Shown in pieces: positions 7,206 to 16,061 of a DNA stretch of 64,000 nt (within the stretch, counting starts at the first letter, position 1; each line of letters opens with the position of its first letter). The position numbers were made by a program, and so were the translations under genes. The notes beneath the pieces were generated by a model. The model was given only the letters and a program-made list of their open reading frames with translations, did no database searches and was not told the DNA's origin. This DNA is from an uncultured Flavobacteriales bacterium (GTDB lineage Bacteria > Bacteroidota > Bacteroidia > Flavobacteriales_D > Crocinitomicaceae), in assembly GCA_903945495.1 (NCBI GenBank), contig CAJAVU010000021.1, positions 124,001-188,000 of the forward strand. The letters are read 5' to 3'.

Positions 7206-8798
7206 ATGACAAAAAAAGACTTCGATGTTATCATCATAGGTGCTGGAGTTAGCGGACTTACAGCTGCTGCATTGCTATCAAAAGCTGGCCTTAAGGTCTG
7301 CGTATTGGAGCGCCATTATTTAATTGGTGGCTATTTGCAAGGATTTGATCGTAAAGGTTTCGTTTTCGATACTGCGATCCATTGGTTAAATCAATGTGGA
7401 GATCAAGGAACCGTAACCAAAGTTTTTGAATATTTGGGTAACGATTTTCCTCGACCAATTACAATGCAGTCGATTCACCAACACGAAACAAAAAATTATT
7501 CCTTTGTTTTAACAAATGATCCGGAGGAACTAAAAGCCCAATTGATTAAGGATTTTCCGCACGAGGAAGCTGGAATTGAAAAATTCTTTAAAGCTGCACG
7601 AACTGTTGCGGATGTTTCGAACAAATTTCCGCAGTTCTTTTTATCCAATGAGTCATTGAGTGGACTTCCAAAAATGACCTACAAATTAAAACAACTTCGT
7701 ATCATTTTTCCAATTATTAAGTACGCTTTGTACGGTGGTGAAAAAGGTGTTGAGAAAGGATTGCGCAAATTTTTCAAAGACGAGCGTTTGTTGGAGTTGT
7801 TTTGTTCGGAACCCGATTTGCTTTCTTGTTTATTTCCAATTGCTTGGGCCTACAATAAAGATTATCAAAATCCACCAATTGGCGGAAGTAAGGTAATTCC
7901 AGAATGGTTAGAATCAAAAATTGAAAAAAATGGTTCTGAAGTCATTTTAAGTGCCGAGGTTACGAACATTGGCATTGTCAACAATGTATTCCAAGAAGTA
8001 ACGTATAAAAAACGCCACAAAGATTATACAATCAGTGCCAATCATTTAATTGCCGCTTGCGACATCGATACACTTTATAACAAATTATTGCCAGCAGAAG
8101 CTGTTCCTCAAAAATTAAAAGAAAAACTTTCCAAATCTGAATTGTACAGTTCGTCTCTTACGATTTCTGTTGCGTTGAATTGTACGGCTGAAAGTCTCGG
8201 ATTTAAAGATGTAATGCTTTATTTGTTCAATGATGAAACGAAGCGAACAGAGCATATTTCTGGTGATCCACATAAATCGTTTATTAGTATTTTGGCCCCA
8301 ACTGTGCGCGATAAAACGCTCGCTCCTGAAGGACAAGGAACATTAAACATTTTTGTTCCAGCTTGGATGATGTATGAAGACAATTGGAAAACAAAAGTGA
8401 ATGAAAAAGGTGAGTTTGTGCGCACGGATGAGTACAAAGCCTTGAAAGAACAATTTGCACAAATCATTTTTGAGCGTGTTGAAAAACAAGTTTGTCCGAA
8501 TTTGCGTGAACACATTTTATTTTACGAGGTTGCAACACCAGTTACTTATCATCGCTACACGCACAACAAAGACGGTTCGATGATGGGAACACGACCAGGA
8601 CGAATCAATATGCAATTGAAAGTTGCACATTACCGAGCTCCAGTTAAAAACATTTTTATCGGTGGACATTGGGCAGAACTTGGTGGTGGAGTGCCAATTG
8701 CAGTGAAAGCGGCATTTAATGCAAGCTTAATGGTTTTAAAAGACGTCAATAAAAAAGAATATAAAAAATTAGCTGACTATCCTAAAACGTGGGATTAA
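7206..8798 (+). CDS. FAD-dependent desaturase/isomerase-like oxidoreductase (CrtI/CrtISO family)
   Basis: A 530-residue flavoprotein. The N-terminal dinucleotide-binding fold is DVIIIGAGVSGLTAA, followed by LERHYLIGG, typical of phytoene desaturase, carotenoid isomerase and retinol saturase relatives. The C-terminal FAD segment reads NIFIGGHWAELGGGVP. Such enzymes recur in flexirubin clusters although no carotenoid genes (crtB, crtE) are present here; polyene tailoring or aryl-ring oxidation is possible. ATG 7206 was chosen over 7158 because the first 16 residues of the longer frame precede the conserved MTKKDFDV start and overlap the promoter element. It heads the rightward operon. Confidence 0.85.
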   Translation: MTKKDFDVIIIGAGVSGLTAAALLSKAGLKVCVLERHYLIGGYLQGFDRKGFVFDTAIHWLNQCGDQGTVTKVFEYLGNDFPRPITMQSIHQHETKNYSFVLTNDPEELKAQLIKDFPHEEAGIEKFFKAARTVADVSNKFPQFFLSNESLSGLPKMTYKLKQLRIIFPIIKYALYGGEKGVEKGLRKFFKDERLLELFCSEPDLLSCLFPIAWAYNKDYQNPPIGGSKVIPEWLESKIEKNGSEVILSAEVTNIGIVNNVFQEVTYKKRHKDYTISANHLIAACDIDTLYNKLLPAEAVPQKLKEKLSKSELYSSSLTISVALNCTAESLGFKDVMLYLFNDETKRTEHISGDPHKSFISILAPTVRDKTLAPEGQGTLNIFVPAWMMYEDNWKTKVNEKGEFVRTDEYKALKEQFAQIIFERVEKQVCPNLREHILFYEVATPVTYHRYTHNKDGSMMGTRPGRINMQLKVAHYRAPVKNIFIGGHWAELGGGVPIAVKAAFNASLMVLKDVNKKEYKKLADYPKTWD

Positions 8799-8828
8799 AC
8801 AAAGACTACTAACTATTTTTTACTAAAT

Positions 8829-11800
8829 ATGGGTACATTTTTATCCTCCATTGTTCGTTTACTCATTCGAAAGCCTTTGTTGTTTGTGCTTCTTTTTCTG
8901 GGAAGCATTGGGTTTTTGGTGAATGGTATTTTCCAGTTAAACATCAATGAAGATTTATACTCAATATTTCCAAAAGGTGAAGAATATCAAAAAGTTAATC
9001 AGTTAATTCAGGAAAATTCTATCAATAAACAAATCGTTTTTTCTATTAAAAGTAGTGACGACCAAACGCTTCTGGATGAAAATTTAGCTTCGCTAGAAGA
9101 AGAGATTACCACTAAGTTTAAAAATGAGATTACAGATGTAAAGGTCTATTCTTCGGTCAATGAGAAAAAACTGCTTCGTTATTTTCAAAAATCAGCTATT
9201 CTTCGCTTCAATGAGCAAGATTATACGCGCATTGATCAACAATTAACCACCGATTCGATTAACTTAAAAATTAAATCCGCTGCACAAAAACTAGAAGGTA
9301 CCAATGGTTTTTTCTTAAAACATCTTTATGCTTTTGATCCTTTAGGTCTGACATTCAAAAAACTTGAATCACTTAAACCTGAGCAAGGGAAAGGTTCCTA
9401 TGTTGTCAAAGACGGTTTGATTTATACGAAAGATGAACAAAAAATTATCTTTTTTGCAACGGTAGCAATTGATTCAAAAGACATTGCGCAACTAACGAAA
9501 TTGAATGAAAAGCTGACTTCTTTCAAGGAGAACATCAATCAGAAAAAACATTTAGAATTTGATTACTTCGGAACTTTTCAAATAGCTGTTGAAAACGCCA
9601 AACAAGTAAAAGCGGATACGTATTTAACTTCTTTTTTAAGTTTAGCTGCAATTCTGCTTCTTTTGGTCTTGTATTACCGAAGCGTTTTAGCACCTTTCTA
9701 TTTTGTGCTACCAGCAGTATTCGGCGTTTTGTGTGGTATGGGAATGATGGGATATTTACAACCTTCCATCAGTGCCATTTCCTTGGCAACGGCTTCTGTT
9801 CTTTTAGGAATTGTACTCGATTACTCCTTTCATTTCTTTACGCATTACAAGCATTCAGGTGATTTAATCAAAACAATTGAGGAAATCAGTGCGCCGATGG
9901 TGGTGGGAAGTTTTACTACAGTGGCGGCTCTTGGGGCTTTGCTTTTTGCCGAATCAATCATTCTTCAAAATTTTGGATTGATTGCTTTGTTTACTTTATT
10001 GGGTTCTGTTTTGTTCACACTCGTTTTCCAACCTGTGCTGTTTACCCTTACCAAAGTGAAACTTCCACAAAGTATTCAAAAAACGACCGACAAAAAAACA
10101 CCGAAAATTTTACTTCGAATTGGTTTCATTGCTATTGCTGTAATAACGTTTATCTCTTTTCAAAGTGGACTTCAATTGTCATTTGATGCGGATTTAAACA
10201 ACCTTTCCTATCACACCGATGAGATTAAGCAAAAGGAAAATTTCTATACAGGAATTAACCCTGGTGAAGAAAAGAAGTTTTACATCATTGCTAGTTCAAA
10301 CACAGCTGAAGAGGCGAAAGCGATCAATAATCAGATATACGATACACTACAAAACCTGAAAGGCACATTGGCTATTTCAGAATTGATTTCTACAGCTCCA
10401 TATTTGCCAACTCAGGAACAAATTACTAGGGCAGAAAACAAATGGAATCGCTTTTGGGCGAATAGAAAAAATCGCATTGAACAGGAAATTAAAACCGCTG
10501 CCAGCGCTTATAATTTTTCGGAAAATGCCTTTAACCCATTCTACAAATGGATTGATTCTGCTCAACTGAATCCAGAAGATGGAGCTGAGTTATTGGAAGC
10601 TTTAAGCCTCGATAAATTTGCGTATCAATCGGACGGAAAACAAACATATATTACCAGTATTGTTGTCAACCGAAGCGATCTTAAAGCATGTAAAGAACAC
10701 CTAAGAAACATTGATAACATCTACATTCTTGACATTGCAGAAGTAACAGAAATGATGTTGAATTCAGTTCAAAAAGATTTCAATTTTCTACTGATATTTT
10801 CGGCTTTGCTAGTGTTCGTTACACTTTTATTACTCTATGGTCGTATCGAATTAGCCTTGTTTGCTTTCCTACCAATGGTCATCGGCTGGGTGTGGATTTT
10901 GGGTATCACGAACTTCTTCGACATCAAGTTTAACTTTGTAAACATTGTAATCACCACGTTTATTTTCGGTCTGGGAGATGACTTTAGTATTTTCTCAACC
11001 GATGGATTGATCCAACAATATCGCACGGGAAGTTCTGCTTATAAATCCTATCGCTCAGCAATTCTATTGTCGGGAATAACAACGATTTTAGGAACAGGCG
11101 TTTTAATTTTTGCAAAACACCCAGCAATTCATTCAATTGCATTGATTAGTACGGTTGGAATTTCAACCATTCTTTTTATTGCCTTGTTTATTCAACCAAG
11201 CATCTTCAATCTATTTGTTTTTAAACGCTTGAAGAAAGGTCGATCGGTCATTACATTTTTCACGTTAATTTATAGTGTTCTACTTTTCACCTACTTTTTT
11301 GTAGGAAGTATCTTATTGAATGTCTTTTTGTTATTAATTCTATATCCACTTCCAGTTAAAAAACAGCGTAAACGGGACTTTTTAAATTACTTAGTTTCAA
11401 AATTGGCGAAATCAACTCTTTATGCTGGTTTACACGTGAAAAAGCGCGTTTACATTGAAAATGTAGACTTTAGTAAGCCCAAACTATTGATTGCAAACCA
11501 TAGTTCATTCCTCGATATTTTATCAGTGATTATGCTTCACCCGAAAACAGTAATCATGGTGAAAAATTGGGTGTACAATTCACCAGTATTTGGTTTATTT
11601 ATTCGCTATGCTGGTTATCCATTTGCGAAAGAAGGAGCATCACAGGATCTTTCTCAGTTAAAGGAATTAATTGCGAATGGTTATTCTATTGTGATATTTC
11701 CTGAAGGAACGCGCAGTAAGGATGGCGAAATGAATCGGTTCCATAAAGGCGCATTTCACATTGCTCATGAGTTAGAATTGGATATTCAACCACTATTATT

Positions 11801-12632
11801 GATTGGAATTCATCTTGTAAATCCTAAAAATGATATTCTAATTAATCGTGGCCATTTAATTGTAAAAGCGCTCGATGTTATTCCGTTTGATTCTGCTATT
11901 AGCTATCAAGAAACTGCGAAAATCGCCAAGAAAAACATGCAGGATGGAATGGCCATTTGGAAGAAAGAATTGGCAAAAACTGACTTCTGGGAACCATTTA
12001 TTATTAAAAACTATATTCTTAAAGGTCCAATCCTCGAATGGTATGTCCGCATAAAATGGATGCTTGAGAAAAAGAATTTTGATTATTACGACACCCTGAT
12101 CGACGATCGAAAAGTAATTTACGACTTCGGTTGTGGTTACGGCTATCTTAGCTATTATTTGCACTATAGAAACAAAAACCGAAAAATTATCGGGGTTGAT
12201 TATGACGCTGACAAAATAGCTGTTGCGAATCATGGTGTGAAATATTCTGACCATCTACAATTTGAAGCAAATGACATTCGTCAAACAGAACTATCTGCTT
12301 GCGACGTAATCTTTTTGAATGATGTCTTGCATTACCTTCCGCAAGAAGATCAATATCACTTTCTTCAAAGAGCCTTGGACGTTTTAGATCAACAAGGGAT
12401 CTTGTTTATCCGCGATGGGATCAAAAAAGAAGAAGATTCAAGTTACAAATACACAAAAATCACTGAGTTTTTGTCGACAAAAGTCTTTGGTTTTAATAAA
12501 TCTGAACATCCGTTAGAATTTATTTCTGAAGAGAAAATGCGCAGTTTCGCAGAATCAAACAATCTTTCTTTAGAAATTATAAAACATTCTAAAACAACAT
12601 CTAATGTTTTACTAATTTTGCGAAAGAGTTAA
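8829..12632 (+). CDS. Trifunctional fusion: MMPL/RND exporter + PlsC acyltransferase + SAM methyltransferase
   Basis: A 1267-residue protein with three recognisable parts. Residues 1-about 850 form an MMPL-type RND exporter: one N-terminal membrane segment (about 15-35), a large extracytoplasmic loop, then a membrane cluster (about 262-420), a second loop and a second cluster (about 640-850). Residues about 860-1070 are a PlsC-type acyltransferase with NHSSFLDIL (HX4D: His891, Asp896) and FPEGTRS (957-963). Residues about 1085-1267 are a class I methyltransferase with DFGCGYGYL at about 1099. It lies between two flavoenzymes in the pigment operon. Export of the polyene coupled to acylation in the outer membrane is a reasonable inference; the methyl acceptor is unknown. 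No frame break separates the parts. Confidence 0.88.
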   Translation: MGTFLSSIVRLLIRKPLLFVLLFLGSIGFLVNGIFQLNINEDLYSIFPKGEEYQKVNQLIQENSINKQIVFSIKSSDDQTLLDENLASLEEEITTKFKNEITDVKVYSSVNEKKLLRYFQKSAILRFNEQDYTRIDQQLTTDSINLKIKSAAQKLEGTNGFFLKHLYAFDPLGLTFKKLESLKPEQGKGSYVVKDGLIYTKDEQKIIFFATVAIDSKDIAQLTKLNEKLTSFKENINQKKHLEFDYFGTFQIAVENAKQVKADTYLTSFLSLAAILLLLVLYYRSVLAPFYFVLPAVFGVLCGMGMMGYLQPSISAISLATASVLLGIVLDYSFHFFTHYKHSGDLIKTIEEISAPMVVGSFTTVAALGALLFAESIILQNFGLIALFTLLGSVLFTLVFQPVLFTLTKVKLPQSIQKTTDKKTPKILLRIGFIAIAVITFISFQSGLQLSFDADLNNLSYHTDEIKQKENFYTGINPGEEKKFYIIASSNTAEEAKAINNQIYDTLQNLKGTLAISELISTAPYLPTQEQITRAENKWNRFWANRKNRIEQEIKTAASAYNFSENAFNPFYKWIDSAQLNPEDGAELLEALSLDKFAYQSDGKQTYITSIVVNRSDLKACKEHLRNIDNIYILDIAEVTEMMLNSVQKDFNFLLIFSALLVFVTLLLLYGRIELALFAFLPMVIGWVWILGITNFFDIKFNFVNIVITTFIFGLGDDFSIFSTDGLIQQYRTGSSAYKSYRSAILLSGITTILGTGVLIFAKHPAIHSIALISTVGISTILFIALFIQPSIFNLFVFKRLKKGRSVITFFTLIYSVLLFTYFFVGSILLNVFLLLILYPLPVKKQRKRDFLNYLVSKLAKSTLYAGLHVKKRVYIENVDFSKPKLLIANHSSFLDILSVIMLHPKTVIMVKNWVYNSPVFGLFIRYAGYPFAKEGASQDLSQLKELIANGYSIVIFPEGTRSKDGEMNRFHKGAFHIAHELELDIQPLLLIGIHLVNPKNDILINRGHLIVKALDVIPFDSAISYQETAKIAKKNMQDGMAIWKKELAKTDFWEPFIIKNYILKGPILEWYVRIKWMLEKKNFDYYDTLIDDRKVIYDFGCGYGYLSYYLHYRNKNRKIIGVDYDADKIAVANHGVKYSDHLQFEANDIRQTELSACDVIFLNDVLHYLPQEDQYHFLQRALDVLDQQGILFIRDGIKKEEDSSYKYTKITEFLSTKVFGFNKSEHPLEFISEEKMRSFAESNNLSLEIIKHSKTTSNVLLILRKS
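12614..12621 (+). promoter_or_regulatory. Possible internal promoter element
   Basis: TAATTTTG matches TAnnTTTG and lies in the last codons of the fusion gene, 15 bp before the ATG at 12637. It could give extra transcription of the last two genes of the operon. No TTG partner element was established. Confidence 0.3.
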
Positions 12633-12636
12633 CTAA

Positions 12637-14169
12637 ATGAGTGCACCTAAACAATATGATTTCGTAATAGTAGGAAGTGGCATCGGCGGCCTTTCATCGG
12701 CTGTCATGTTGGCAAAAAACGGCTATTCTGTCCTTGTATTAGAGAAAAATCATCAAATTGGTGGTGCGCTCCAGGTTTTTAGTCGCGACAAATGCATTTT
12801 CGATACTGGGGTTCATTACATTGGTGGACTTGACGAAGGAGAAAATTTGTACAGAATGTTCAAATATTTGGGCATTTATGACGGTTTAAACCTACAATCG
12901 TTGGATCGTGATTGCTTTGATTTGATCCGACTGCCAAATGGAAAATCCTATCCTCATGCACAAGGGTATGCAGCATTTTCTGCGAATTTAATTCAGTGCT
13001 TTCCAGAAGAAAAAAAAGCAATTGATGCCTTTTGCGTGAAAGTACGGGAAATGTGTGATTTCTTCCCATTGTACAACCTAGAGATGGGTGATGAGCAAAC
13101 CTATTACAACAATCCCGAGATTCTTATGTTGGGTGCTTGGGATTACGTTTGTAGTATTACTGAAAATGAAGATTTGCGCAATGTACTACTTGGTTCAGGA
13201 CCTTTGTATGCTGGTGACCAAAAATCTACTCCTTTTTATGTTGTTGCCTTAATAATGAACAGCTATATCAAAGGAAGTTATCGTTTGGTAGATGGTGGAT
13301 CTCAAATTGCAAAGTTATTAGTGAAAGAATTGCGCAAACATGGTGGTGAAATTCTGAAACGTAAAGAGGTTGTAAGTGCAAACTTCAATGAGCAAAAAGA
13401 AATAACTTCCGTTAATTGTTCAGATGGAACAAGCTATGCTGCATCGAAGTTTATTTCGAATATGCATCCAACTCCTACAATTAACATTTTTGGAAAGCAA
13501 AATTTCAGACCGGCATATAGAGATCGCATTGCAAAACTTGAAAACACGGTTTCTTCGTTCATGATATATTTTTCACTGAAAGAAAATTCTTTTCCTTACT
13601 TCAATTACAACATCTATGATCATTATTCCATGGATTGCTGGAATTCAGTAAAGTATGACGTAAATGAATGGCCGCACACCTTGTACTTGTGTACTCCAGC
13701 TTCCTCTAAATCAATGGAATATGCTGAGTCCCTTTGTGTGATGTGTTACATGTCGTATGAGGAAGTAAAAGAATGGGAAAACACCTTCAATACTGTTTTG
13801 AATCCTTCTAAGCGCGACGAAGCTTACCAGAAATTTAAAGCGGAAAAGGAACAGAAAATCGTAGAACGTATGGAATTACGTTTTCCGGGATTCTCTGAAA
13901 AAATAATGAACGTTTATAGTTCAACACCCTTAACCTACAAAGATTATATCGGAACACCAGAAGGTTCTTTGTACGGTATCATGAAAGATTATAAGAACCC
14001 TATTGCTACAACGATTAACACGAAAACCAGAATCAGTAATTTGTACTTAACAGGTCAAAATATCATATTCCATGGAATTCTAGGTGCAACAATTGGTGCA
14101 TTTGTTACTTGTTTCAATTTTATTGATCCTGAAGAGACTATTAAAAAAATAAAAGAGTATGAAAAATAA
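12637..14169 (+). CDS. FAD-dependent desaturase/isomerase-like oxidoreductase, second copy
   Basis: A 510-residue flavoprotein of the same broad family as the protein at 7206. The Rossmann motif VIVGSGIGGLSSAVML is at about 10-25, then LEKNHQIGGALQVF, and a C-terminal NLYLTGQNIIFHGILGA segment. It starts 4 bp after the fusion gene and its 3' end overlaps the next gene by 11 bp, so translation is probably coupled. It resembles carotenoid isomerase and all-trans-retinol 13,14-reductase relatives. In a flexirubin cluster it may set polyene geometry or carry out an oxidative step. Its exact chemistry is not known. Confidence 0.84.
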   Translation: MSAPKQYDFVIVGSGIGGLSSAVMLAKNGYSVLVLEKNHQIGGALQVFSRDKCIFDTGVHYIGGLDEGENLYRMFKYLGIYDGLNLQSLDRDCFDLIRLPNGKSYPHAQGYAAFSANLIQCFPEEKKAIDAFCVKVREMCDFFPLYNLEMGDEQTYYNNPEILMLGAWDYVCSITENEDLRNVLLGSGPLYAGDQKSTPFYVVALIMNSYIKGSYRLVDGGSQIAKLLVKELRKHGGEILKRKEVVSANFNEQKEITSVNCSDGTSYAASKFISNMHPTPTINIFGKQNFRPAYRDRIAKLENTVSSFMIYFSLKENSFPYFNYNIYDHYSMDCWNSVKYDVNEWPHTLYLCTPASSKSMEYAESLCVMCYMSYEEVKEWENTFNTVLNPSKRDEAYQKFKAEKEQKIVERMELRFPGFSEKIMNVYSSTPLTYKDYIGTPEGSLYGIMKDYKNPIATTINTKTRISNLYLTGQNIIFHGILGATIGAFVTCFNFIDPEETIKKIKEYEK

Positions 14170-15376
14170 TTTCGATGTTGTCGTAATTGGTGCAGGTCCT
14201 GCTGGATCTGTTGCGGCTTGTAAACTTATGAAAGAGGGATTCACTGTTAAAGTGATTGAAAAAATGGAATTTCCTCGCTTCGTAATTGGAGAAAGTTTAC
14301 TTCCTCATTCAATGGATTTTTTGGATGAATTGGACTTGTTAAAATGTGTTGAAGATCAAGAATTTCAGGTTAAAACAGGAGCATGTTTTTACCACAATGA
14401 AGAGCGTTGTGATTTTCTTTTCAGCGATCAATTTACGCAAGGTTGGACCTATACATATCAAGTAAAACGTGCTGACTTTGACAATGCTTTAATTAAAGAA
14501 ACGCAAAATAAAGGTGCGGATGTTGAATTCAAAGCAGAAGTTTTGGAGGTGAAAACAGGTAAAGATCAACAATACGTAAAATACTTGAATGAAAACAACG
14601 AAGAAATAGAGCTATACTGCCGATTCGTTGTGGATGCAAGTGGTTACGGTCGTGTTTTACCACGCATGTTTAAATTAGAAGAACCTGTTCCAACGCCACC
14701 ACGTTCTGCTGTTTTTTCACATTTCGATGATAGCAAACGTACAGAAGAAGCAGGAAGAAACATTTTTATTCATGCGTTCAATGACAATACATCATGGATT
14801 TGGTCAATTCCATTCTCTGACGGAACAGCATCTGTTGGAATTGTAGGAAACACAGATTACATCGAAGAATGTGCTGCGAACGATGGACAAAAATTCAAAG
14901 AATTGGTAGCTGATTTCCCAGGTTTGGATGGACGATATGCGAATGTTGATTACAAATTTGAACCGCGCACAGTTTCAAACTATGCGGTTTCTGTAAAGCA
15001 ACTACATGGTGAAGGCTATATTCTTTGTGGAAATAGTACAGAATTCTTAGATCCTATTTTTAGCTCTGGAGTAACTTTAGCGGTTTCTTCTGGGTATAAA
15101 GCAGCAACATTGGTAAGTAATTTCCTAAAAGGTGAAAATGTCAATTTTGACGATTACAGTGTTGAATTGAAAAAGGGAATTGATGTGTTTAGAAGTTATG
15201 TGAATGGTTGGTACGATGGTACTTTACAAACTGTTTTCTTCTCAGATAAAACAAATGATGACATCAAACGACAAATTTGTTCTGTATTGGCGGGATATGT
15301 TTGGGATGAATCAAATCCATTTGTGAAAAAGCATTCCACAGTCTTAAAAACACTGGCGAAGGTGGTACAACTTTAA
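14159..15376 (+). CDS. Flavin-dependent halogenase-like/monooxygenase-like tailoring enzyme
   Basis: A 405-residue FAD enzyme. The nucleotide-binding GAGPAG is at 11-16 and the GESLLP stretch at 44-49. Lys72 in QVKTGACF aligns, by eye, with the lysine that carries the chloramine in flavin-dependent halogenases. TSWIWSIP at 211-218 resembles the halogenase WxWxIP motif, and LDPIFSSGVTLA matches the halogenase DPxFSSGVxLA segment. Chlorinated flexirubins have been described in this phylum, so ring halogenation of the aryl head is a specific hypothesis. A hydroxylase of the same superfamily is the alternative. It is the last gene of the rightward pigment operon and overlaps the preceding gene by 11 bp. 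Confidence 0.8.
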   Translation: MKNNFDVVVIGAGPAGSVAACKLMKEGFTVKVIEKMEFPRFVIGESLLPHSMDFLDELDLLKCVEDQEFQVKTGACFYHNEERCDFLFSDQFTQGWTYTYQVKRADFDNALIKETQNKGADVEFKAEVLEVKTGKDQQYVKYLNENNEEIELYCRFVVDASGYGRVLPRMFKLEEPVPTPPRSAVFSHFDDSKRTEEAGRNIFIHAFNDNTSWIWSIPFSDGTASVGIVGNTDYIEECAANDGQKFKELVADFPGLDGRYANVDYKFEPRTVSNYAVSVKQLHGEGYILCGNSTEFLDPIFSSGVTLAVSSGYKAATLVSNFLKGENVNFDDYSVELKKGIDVFRSYVNGWYDGTLQTVFFSDKTNDDIKRQICSVLAGYVWDESNPFVKKHSTVLKTLAKVVQL

Positions 15377-15413
15377 ACTTTCTAACATCGGTGGGGAAAA
15401 CGTTTTGAATTGT

Positions 15414-16055
15414 TTAATTTGAATACGTTTTCTTCCACGACTTATATTTTACATCGCGAATTGACACAATTACATCATAATATGTTTTAGCCCAATAATT
15501 TCTCAGCCCAAATCCACCCGGTTTAGTAACGAAAAAGTCATACAATAACACCTCGTTGTTTTCTAAATTAATAGCAACAAAATGGTATCGTCCTTCTTCT
15601 CTAATTTTATTAAGACTTTCAGCCACCAACAATAAACCAATTCCTTCTTTTTTACCTAAATCATACCCTTTTATAAATCCTTCAATATCTTCCATCGTGT
15701 ATTCTGGTTCTTCTTCTGATTCCATTTCCTCGGTAGACGTTGTTGCATTAATTTTTGAAATTGCACTTGTTTTCAAAGCAATATCTTCTTTACGAAGCAT
15801 TTCCCCAATATTATACTTGCTGTATTCATTTAAAATCAAATCATTCCATTCATCAAAGTACTTGTCTTTAATGATATTCGGACCAGTTTGACCAGCTTCT
15901 GCAAATTGTGCAAAAGATCCTATTAATTTAACATGTGAAAAATCAATACCTAACCAAGTAATTTTTGTTTCCGACTTTGTAAATAAATCACTCGCGGTTT
16001 GAGTAAACACCAAATTACATGCGGACAAGCATAATAGAAGTAGTAAATGTTTCAT
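15414..16055 (-). CDS. Secreted or lipoprotein of unknown function
   Basis: A 213-residue protein with a hydrophobic leader. The leader contains LSAC, which fits a lipobox with Cys at about residue 13, but could also be cleaved by signal peptidase I after FTQTA. The rest has no motif I recognise; an acidic stretch EEMESEEEPE lies in the middle. It begins 6 bp after the ligase gene at 16062 and looks like the last gene of a three-gene leftward unit. Association with the pigment pathway rests only on this position. Confidence 0.75.
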   Translation of the reverse strand: MKHLLLLLCLSACNLVFTQTASDLFTKSETKITWLGIDFSHVKLIGSFAQFAEAGQTGPNIIKDKYFDEWNDLILNEYSKYNIGEMLRKEDIALKTSAISKINATTSTEEMESEEEPEYTMEDIEGFIKGYDLGKKEGIGLLLVAESLNKIREEGRYHFVAINLENNEVLLYDFFVTKPGGFGLRNYWAKTYYDVIVSIRDVKYKSWKKTYSN

Positions 16056-16061
16056 TTTATT

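Noticed and set aside
8829-12632. Frameshift or misassembly joining three genes
   Set aside because: The linkers read as normal protein, there is no internal stop or codon-use break, and the flanking genes are closely packed in one operon.
7206-14169. Carotenoid gene cluster, from two phytoene-desaturase-like proteins
   Set aside because: No phytoene synthase, GGPP synthase or lycopene cyclase is present; the neighbours are type II polyene synthesis genes, which fits flexirubin/aryl polyene instead.
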